The position numbers and the translations under genes were made by a program. A stretch of DNA of 15,470 nt from an uncultured bacterium (GTDB lineage Bacteria > Patescibacteriota > Minisyncoccia > Phycocordibacterales > Phycocordibacteraceae): contig CALUBY010000012.1 in assembly GCA_943914435.1 (NCBI GenBank), forward strand, positions 1 to 15,470. Direction: 5' to 3'. Numbering within the stretch: position 1 is the first letter of the stretch; each line of letters opens with the position of its first letter. The notes below the pieces were generated by a model, which was given only the letters and a program-made list of their open reading frames with translations, did not search any database and was not told where the DNA came from. Of this stretch, positions 11,466-15,470 are shown piece by piece.

Positions 11466-12734
11466 TTAATACTCGCGAAGCGATGCTTGCGCGTCGATTT
11501 TGCGGATAAGATCGAGTACCACGTTCACCACAATGAGGAGTGCAGTACCACCGATGACGATAGCTGTAATGCCAGTAAGACCCTGAATGATGAACGGAAT
11601 GACCGCTACAAGACCAAGGAAGAGTGCGCCAGGAAGCGTAACGCGATTCACCACCGTACCAATGAAGTTCTCGGTCTCGCGACCTGGACGAACACCAGGC
11701 ACAAACGCACCTGACTTCTGGAGGTTATCTGCAACACGCTTTGGCTCAAACGTGATTGAGGTGTAGAAGAATGTGAACATCACCACGAGCGCAAAGTACA
11801 CCGCACCGTACGCAAATGGGTTCAGGGTAAACGCGGTGTACGCATCAAGAAGACCCGCAGTTCCGGCCACTCCTATTGCACTTAGTCCCGTGATTATCAT
11901 CTGTGGAAGAAGGAGGAGTGAGAGACCGAAGATGATTGGCATCACACCCGCCTGAAGAAGACGAATAGGAAGATAGGTGGGAGCGGTAGTACCCACACCT
12001 CGCGTAGCGCGCGCATAGTGGATAGGAATAGAACGTTCCGCCTCAGACACAAGAACCACCAAGAAGATAACGAAGAGGCCAAGAGCACCGAAGCCGATGT
12101 AGGCAGGAATGTTTGCTGCGGTAGCTGTAAAGAGAAGCTGCGCAACGCCACCGGGAAGTGCCGCCACAATACCAGCGAAGATAATGAGTGAGACTCCGTT
12201 TCCGATACCAAACTCCGTGATGAGCTCACCAATCCACATAAGGAAGATAGATCCTGCGGTTATGAGCATGACGTTCAGCACAAAGTCGAACGGCGTAACC
12301 GTGCGCACAATACCCTGACTTTCAAGCAAGGAAAGGAAGGCAACACCCTGAAGAACCGCAAGCGGAATGCTGATTGCGCGGGCGATTGAGGTGAACTTAG
12401 TGCGACCTGCTTCTCCCTCTTCGCTGTACATTTCCTTTACCTTTGGAACAAGTACGGTTGCGAGCTGCATGATGATGGAGGCAGTAATGTACGGCCCCAC
12501 ACCGAGCATAACGATAGAAAGGTTTGAGAGTCCACCACCCGAGAAGATGTTAAGGAGACCGAGGAACTGGTTGTTTGTGAAAAACTGCGCGAGCGCAACA
12601 CGGTCTACTCCTGGAATCGGCACGGCCGCAAGGAAGCGGAACAATGCAAATGCACCCAGGATGAAGAGTATTCGGTTTCGTATGACCCGATCGGAGACGA
12701 TAACCTTGAACTTGTGAATCGCCTTTCGAAACAT
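11466..12734 (-). CDS. secY: Protein translocase subunit SecY
   Basis: SecY is the central channel of the Sec translocase in the cytoplasmic membrane. The 422-residue product, starting MFRKAIHKFKVIVSDRVIRN, has about ten hydrophobic helices. Family landmarks include the periplasmic PIPGVD after helix 1, the plug-region FSGGGLSNLSIVMLGVGPYI, and the cytoplasmic loop EPKRVADNLQKSGAFVPGVR with the arginine-rich RPGRETENF, which contacts the ribosome and SecA. The ATG at 12734 lies 4 nt after the rplO stop; a longer frame runs back through rplO and is rejected. gmk follows after 4 nt. The C terminus (KIDAQASLREY) is short. No Shine-Dalgarno motif is visible, so initiation probably depends on coupling to rplO. 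Confidence 0.97.
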   Translation of the reverse strand: MFRKAIHKFKVIVSDRVIRNRILFILGAFALFRFLAAVPIPGVDRVALAQFFTNNQFLGLLNIFSGGGLSNLSIVMLGVGPYITASIIMQLATVLVPKVKEMYSEEGEAGRTKFTSIARAISIPLAVLQGVAFLSLLESQGIVRTVTPFDFVLNVMLITAGSIFLMWIGELITEFGIGNGVSLIIFAGIVAALPGGVAQLLFTATAANIPAYIGFGALGLFVIFLVVLVSEAERSIPIHYARATRGVGTTAPTYLPIRLLQAGVMPIIFGLSLLLLPQMIITGLSAIGVAGTAGLLDAYTAFTLNPFAYGAVYFALVVMFTFFYTSITFEPKRVADNLQKSGAFVPGVRPGRETENFIGTVVNRVTLPGALFLGLVAVIPFIIQGLTGITAIVIGGTALLIVVNVVLDLIRKIDAQASLREY

Positions 12735-12738
12735 AGGC

Positions 12739-13194
12739 CTAGGAGAGGACTGAACCCCCTGCAGCTTCGATGGCTGCCTTAGCGGCGTCAGAGGTTGAGC
12801 AATCGGAAACCTTGAGGCTCTTGGTAAGCGTTCCGGTACCAAGAATCTTCACGTATGCGAGCTTTCCGCCGCGTGCGTTTACAAGACCCTTCTTGTAAAG
12901 CGTCTCAGGAGTAACAAGGTCACCTGCCACAAATGCATTCTCAAGTGTCGCGAGATTTACTGGCTCATACTCATGGCGCTTTGCGCGCACGGTGCGAGCA
13001 CGGTTCTTTCCGTGACCACGGCGCTTTGGAAGCTTCTTGAGGATGTCGCGCATCTCAGGACGCTTCTTGTGTCCTGCACGTGCATTCTGACCCTTGGTAC
13101 CACGACCAGAGGTCTTTCCACGCTTGCCACCACGACCAACACGGGCAGTGGTAATGCGTTCTGTCTTTGGAGCGAGTGTGTTGGACTGCAGCAT
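12739..13194 (-). CDS. rplO: 50S ribosomal protein uL15
   Basis: uL15 is a late-assembly protein of the large subunit. The 151-residue product opens MLQSNTLAPKTERITTARVG. It has the basic, Gly-rich rRNA-threading extension typical of the family (GRGGKRGKTSGRGTKGQNAR, residues 20-39), then HKKRPEMRDILKKLPKRRGHG and a C-terminal globular domain (about 76-151) ending AAIEAAGGSVLS. Length is standard. It follows rpsE after only 11 nt; rpmD, which normally sits in this spot, is missing. secY begins 4 nt downstream, the usual linkage. Confidence 0.96.
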   Translation of the reverse strand: MLQSNTLAPKTERITTARVGRGGKRGKTSGRGTKGQNARAGHKKRPEMRDILKKLPKRRGHGKNRARTVRAKRHEYEPVNLATLENAFVAGDLVTPETLYKKGLVNARGGKLAYVKILGTGTLTKSLKVSDCSTSDAAKAAIEAAGGSVLS

Positions 13195-13205
13195 AATACG
13201 GTTGA

Positions 13206-13832
13206 TTAACGAGTTCCCGCGAGAGCGAGAGCGGCTACCGTCGCACGAGCGATGGTGAGCTTGTTCTTAGTACGCGTAAGGATCTTCGCGATAACGTTGG
13301 TAACGCCTGCGTGCTCGAGAACGGTACGCATAGCAGAACCTGCAACAACTCCACGACCAGGACTTGGGATGATAGTGATAGTGGAAGAAGAGTACTTCGT
13401 AGAAACATCGTGTGCGATGGATCCCTCAGGAGTGCGCTTAACGGTGATCATGTGCTTCTTGGCATCACGAACCGCCTTGTCGATAGCAAGTGCAGTGTCA
13501 GCACCCTTTCCGATACCTACGCCAACACGTCCCTTCTTGTCACCGATAACAACCGTAACGCTGAACGAGAAACGACGACCTCCGGCCATAACACGAGCCA
13601 CACGACGGACTTCAAGGGTTGCCTGCTCGAACTCACTGCGCTCGCGAGGAGCACGTGGTCGACCACGACCATCTCCACGTCCGCCTGGTCCTCCGCGTCC
13701 ACGCTGTGGACCACGGCTTGCGCCATTGCGGTAATCAGGACGCGCAGTTGGTGCTGCAGCATCTACGGCAGGCACCTCTGTAGTAGGTACTACAGGAGCG
13801 TCGGTATTCGTTTCGAGGATAGTATCAGTCAT
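13206..13832 (-). CDS. rpsE: 30S ribosomal protein uS5 with a low-complexity N-terminal extension
   Basis: uS5 lines the mRNA entry side of the small subunit and affects decoding accuracy. The core (about 66-208) matches the family: FEQATLEVRRVARVMAGGRR, FSFSVTVVIGDKKGRVGVG, then the C-terminal domain with IIPSPGRGVVAGSAMRTVLE and ending LALAGTR. About 65 residues precede it: an acidic, Ala/Pro/Thr-rich stretch (1-30), then an Arg/Gly-rich stretch (35-65, including RGPQRGRGGPGGRGDGRGR). Such an extension is longer than in most bacteria, where uS5 is about 165 residues, and the RGG content suggests extra RNA contact. It begins 3 nt after the rplR stop. Confidence 0.96.
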   Translation of the reverse strand: MTDTILETNTDAPVVPTTEVPAVDAAAPTARPDYRNGASRGPQRGRGGPGGRGDGRGRPRAPRERSEFEQATLEVRRVARVMAGGRRFSFSVTVVIGDKKGRVGVGIGKGADTALAIDKAVRDAKKHMITVKRTPEGSIAHDVSTKYSSSTITIIPSPGRGVVAGSAMRTVLEHAGVTNVIAKILTRTKNKLTIARATVAALALAGTR

Positions 13833-13835
13833 GTA

Positions 13836-14186
13836 TTAGAAAGTGAGTCCGCTCTCTCGAGCTGCGTCAGCAACAAGCTTAATCTGGCCACCGTACTCGA
13901 AGCCACCACGATCGAAGACAACCGTGTCGACACCTGCCTTCTTGCCAGCCTCGGCAATAGCCTTACCAACAGCAGAAGCCTGTACAGAGAGTGAGCCTGG
14001 AAACTTCTTTCCGTGAGCGGCAGCGACGGTCTTTCCGGAGGCATCGTCGATAAGCTGCGCGGATATAAACTTGTTCGACTTGTACACCGCAAGGCGAGGA
14101 CGCTCTGCAGTACCTGAAATCTTCGCGCGCACACGGTTGTGGCGGCGGTCGCGAAGTTCTTTTTTGTTGAGGATAGTAGACGGCAT
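13836..14186 (-). CDS. rplR: 50S ribosomal protein uL18
   Basis: uL18 binds 5S rRNA in the central protuberance of the large subunit. The 116-residue product has the basic N terminus (KKELRDRRHNRVRAKISGTA), then RPRLAVYKSNKFISAQLIDD (29-48) and the family C-terminal signature VVFDRGGFEYGGQIKLVADA followed by ARESGLTF. Length is standard. It starts 5 nt after the rplF stop, and rpsE begins 3 nt after its own stop. No Shine-Dalgarno motif is present (upstream bases AAACTAT), so coupling to rplF is likely. Confidence 0.96.
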   Translation of the reverse strand: MPSTILNKKELRDRRHNRVRAKISGTAERPRLAVYKSNKFISAQLIDDASGKTVAAAHGKKFPGSLSVQASAVGKAIAEAGKKAGVDTVVFDRGGFEYGGQIKLVADAARESGLTF

Positions 14187-14191
14187 ATAGT

Positions 14192-14725
14192 TTAGACGGC
14201 CTTCTTGCCCTGCTTACGGCGGATAACCTCTCCCTCGTAGGCAATACCCTTTCCAAGGTATGGCTCAGGTGGCTTTACAGCACGTACCTCAGCAGCAAAC
14301 TGCCCTACTTTCTGCTTGTCAGCGCCTTCGATGATAATGTTGAGCTTCTCAACACGTGCATCAAGTCCCTCAGGAATCGTAAGGAATACCTGGTGTGAGA
14401 ATCCAACGTTAAGGACGAGTTCGCGTCCACGAAGTTCTACCTTGTATCCAACACCCTTCATGATGAGAACCTTCTTGAACGGTGTCTCAACACCAGACAT
14501 CATAGAGCGAAGGTGTGCAGCGTAGGTGCCGGTTAGTGCTCGCGCAAGCTTTGTTTCGTTCGCAGGCGCAATCTGAACACCCTCTGGAGTCATGTCCATC
14601 GTAATAGCCGAATGGATAGGCATGGTGAGTGTTGCCTGAGAACCCTTCACCGAAAGCACGCCTCCGTCAGTAGAGACGGTGACCTTTGATGGTACGGCAA
14701 TTGGCTTTTTTGCAAGACGGGACAT
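14192..14725 (-). CDS. rplF: 50S ribosomal protein uL6
   Basis: uL6 sits near the factor-binding site of the large subunit. The 177-residue product has the family's two-domain form. It opens SRLAKKPIAVPSKVTVSTDG with VKGSQATLTM shortly after, has GVETPFKKVLIMKGVGYKVE bridging the domains, and closes with KPPEPYLGKGIAYEGEVIRR. Length is typical. The gap from rpsH is 17 nt and the gap to rplR is 5 nt. No odd features are seen. Confidence 0.97.
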   Translation of the reverse strand: MSRLAKKPIAVPSKVTVSTDGGVLSVKGSQATLTMPIHSAITMDMTPEGVQIAPANETKLARALTGTYAAHLRSMMSGVETPFKKVLIMKGVGYKVELRGRELVLNVGFSHQVFLTIPEGLDARVEKLNIIIEGADKQKVGQFAAEVRAVKPPEPYLGKGIAYEGEVIRRKQGKKAV

Positions 14726-14742
14726 AGTACTAAAAATGAGTA

Positions 14743-15132
14743 TTACCAGATTTCGAAGAGGTTCTCTCCACCGACACGGTTCTTTCGAGCCTCAGCGTCT
14801 GTGAGGACGCCCTTTGGTGTTGAGATAAGGCGAGTACCAATGCCATTCTTTACGCCGTGTGCCTCAGTTGTTGGCACATAGAGACGACGGCCTGGCTTTG
14901 AAACACGCTTAACGCCATTGATGGCATGACGACCACGCTCATCGTATGCGAGGGTGACATCAAACTCATACGGCTTCTTGCTCTTTGAGACCTCAGCAAC
15001 ATAGCCAAGGGTCTTAAGCTTGTTGGCAATCTCCTCAACATGCTTAGAAAAAGGAACCGATACCACCGGCTTATTGATGGCGCCTGCATTCTTAAGACGA
15101 ATGATGAAATCTCCTACGCGGTCTGAAGTCAT
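14743..15132 (-). CDS. rpsH: 30S ribosomal protein uS8
   Basis: uS8 is an early-binding 16S rRNA protein and, in Escherichia coli, the repressor of the spc operon. The 129-residue product shows VGDFIIRLKNAGAINKPVVS (6-25), a second-strand region SKKPYEFDVTLAYDERGR, and the C-terminal signature RRLYVPTTEAHGVKNGIG followed by LISTPKGVLTDAEARKNRVG and GENLFEIW. This C-terminal block is the rRNA-binding core. Length is normal. The gap from rpsN is 9 nt. Whether it regulates this operon cannot be told, because the uS8 target site would lie upstream near rplE, outside the window. Confidence 0.97.
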   Translation of the reverse strand: MTSDRVGDFIIRLKNAGAINKPVVSVPFSKHVEEIANKLKTLGYVAEVSKSKKPYEFDVTLAYDERGRHAINGVKRVSKPGRRLYVPTTEAHGVKNGIGTRLISTPKGVLTDAEARKNRVGGENLFEIW

Positions 15133-15141
15133 ATACAGAAA

Positions 15142-15411
15142 TTACCAGGAAGCCTTTTTAACGCCTGGGATCTTACCTTCACGCGCAAGTTCGCGGAAGG
15201 CAATGCGAGACAAACCAAAGGGGCGCATATAACCACGTCCACGTCCGGTTACCGCGCAGCGGTTCTTAACGCGAACAGGGCTTGAGTTCTTCGGAAGCTT
15301 CTGAAGACCCTCCCAGTCACCTGCAGCCTTAAGAGCAGCGCGCTTTTCAGCGTACTTCTCGACAAGCTTGATGCGCTTCTCGTTGCGGGCGATCTGGGAT
15401 GCTTTGGCCAT
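15142..15411 (-). CDS. rpsN: 30S ribosomal protein uS14, zinc-free type
   Basis: uS14 belongs to the head of the small subunit. The 89-residue product starts [20 protein letters not shown]; 17 codons of open frame upstream lack family similarity and begin off a T-rich leader, so the ATG at 15411 is chosen. The C terminus [20 protein letters not shown] followed by [16 protein letters not shown] is the family signature. The paired CxxC motifs of the zinc-binding form are absent, so this is the zinc-independent type, at 89 residues somewhat shorter than the Escherichia coli protein of about 100. Downstream rpsH follows after 9 nt. The rplE gene expected upstream is not visible in the remaining 59 bases. 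Confidence 0.96.
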   Translation of the reverse strand: MAKASQIARNEKRIKLVEKYAEKRAALKAAGDWEGLQKLPKNSSPVRVKNRCAVTGRGRGYMRPFGLSRIAFRELAREGKIPGVKKASW

Positions 15412-15416
15412 AAAAT

Positions 15417-15440
15417 TAAAGAAAAATAGCTCCGGGGAGC
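15417..15440 (-). terminator. Weak terminator-like hairpin in the leader before rpsN
   Basis: On the minus strand GCTC and GAGC arms (within 15429-15440) with a 4-nt loop are followed by TATTTTTCTTTA (15428-15417), which runs almost up to the rpsN ATG. The stem is only 4-5 bp, so it would be a poor terminator by itself. It may act as an attenuator, an end signal of an unseen upstream gene, or simply be an A/T-rich start region. Confidence 0.3.
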
Positions 15441-15470
15441 AGTCCCTGTAATCTATCAGCAAGGAAGTAG

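Noticed and set aside
12735..12842. Longer start for SecY (458 residues)
   Set aside because: The extra 36 residues are out-of-frame rplO sequence; SecY proteins begin near MFRKAIHKFK and that ATG is 4 nt after the rplO stop.
13311..13994. 227-codon plus-strand frame across rpsE and rplR
   Set aside because: It lies wholly antisense to two certain ribosomal protein genes, has Ser/Thr/Arg-biased shadow composition and no recognisable family.

Overview
The window looks like a chromosomal segment from a Candidate Phyla Radiation (Patescibacteria) bacterium, most likely of the Parcubacteria type. This is inferred, not proven. The supporting signs are an spc-type ribosomal protein operon with no rpmD (uL30) between rpsE and rplO, absence of Shine-Dalgarno motifs before nearly every gene, compact spacing with 4-nt overlaps, a long-form nucleoside diphosphate kinase, and many small membrane-anchored or secreted proteins with no obvious family. 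No mobile element, CRISPR array, tRNA or rRNA gene is visible.

Layout. 1-1400: three small envelope-type proteins of unknown function (83 aa and 202 aa on the minus strand, 93 aa on the plus strand). 1435-2700: a translation cassette infC-rpmI-rplT with a clear promoter just after an intrinsic terminator, ending in a perfect bidirectional terminator. 2751-4820 (minus): a membrane-anchored beta-propeller-like protein followed by a secreted protein with five Cys/Pro repeats and Ig/PKD-like domains. 4873-6345 (plus): an apolipoprotein N-acyltransferase (lnt) with its catalytic triad intact. 6399-8137 (minus): a four-helix membrane protein overlapping a beta-CASP metallo-beta-lactamase ribonuclease. 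8138-8476: the only gene-free stretch above 300 bases. It holds a minus-strand unit with a near-consensus promoter, a predicted structured RNA of about 170 nt whose ends pair, and an intrinsic terminator, plus a second long hairpin behind ndk. 8477-15411 (minus): in transcription order rpsN, rpsH, rplF, rplR, rpsE, rplO, secY, gmk, adk, map, a MazG-like pyrophosphohydrolase, then ndk from its own promoter.

How the parts fit. The right half joins ribosome synthesis and protein export (SecY) to N-terminal methionine removal (Map) and to nucleotide kinases (Gmk, Adk, Ndk), with a probable NTP-cleaning enzyme between. The left half is translation initiation plus cell-envelope functions. The best candidate for something undescribed is the RNA at 8155-8329. 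It is either a stand-alone small RNA that I cannot assign to a family, or a transcribed leader whose terminator gates the membrane-protein/RNase operon directly downstream. A second candidate is the repeat protein at 2751-3875.
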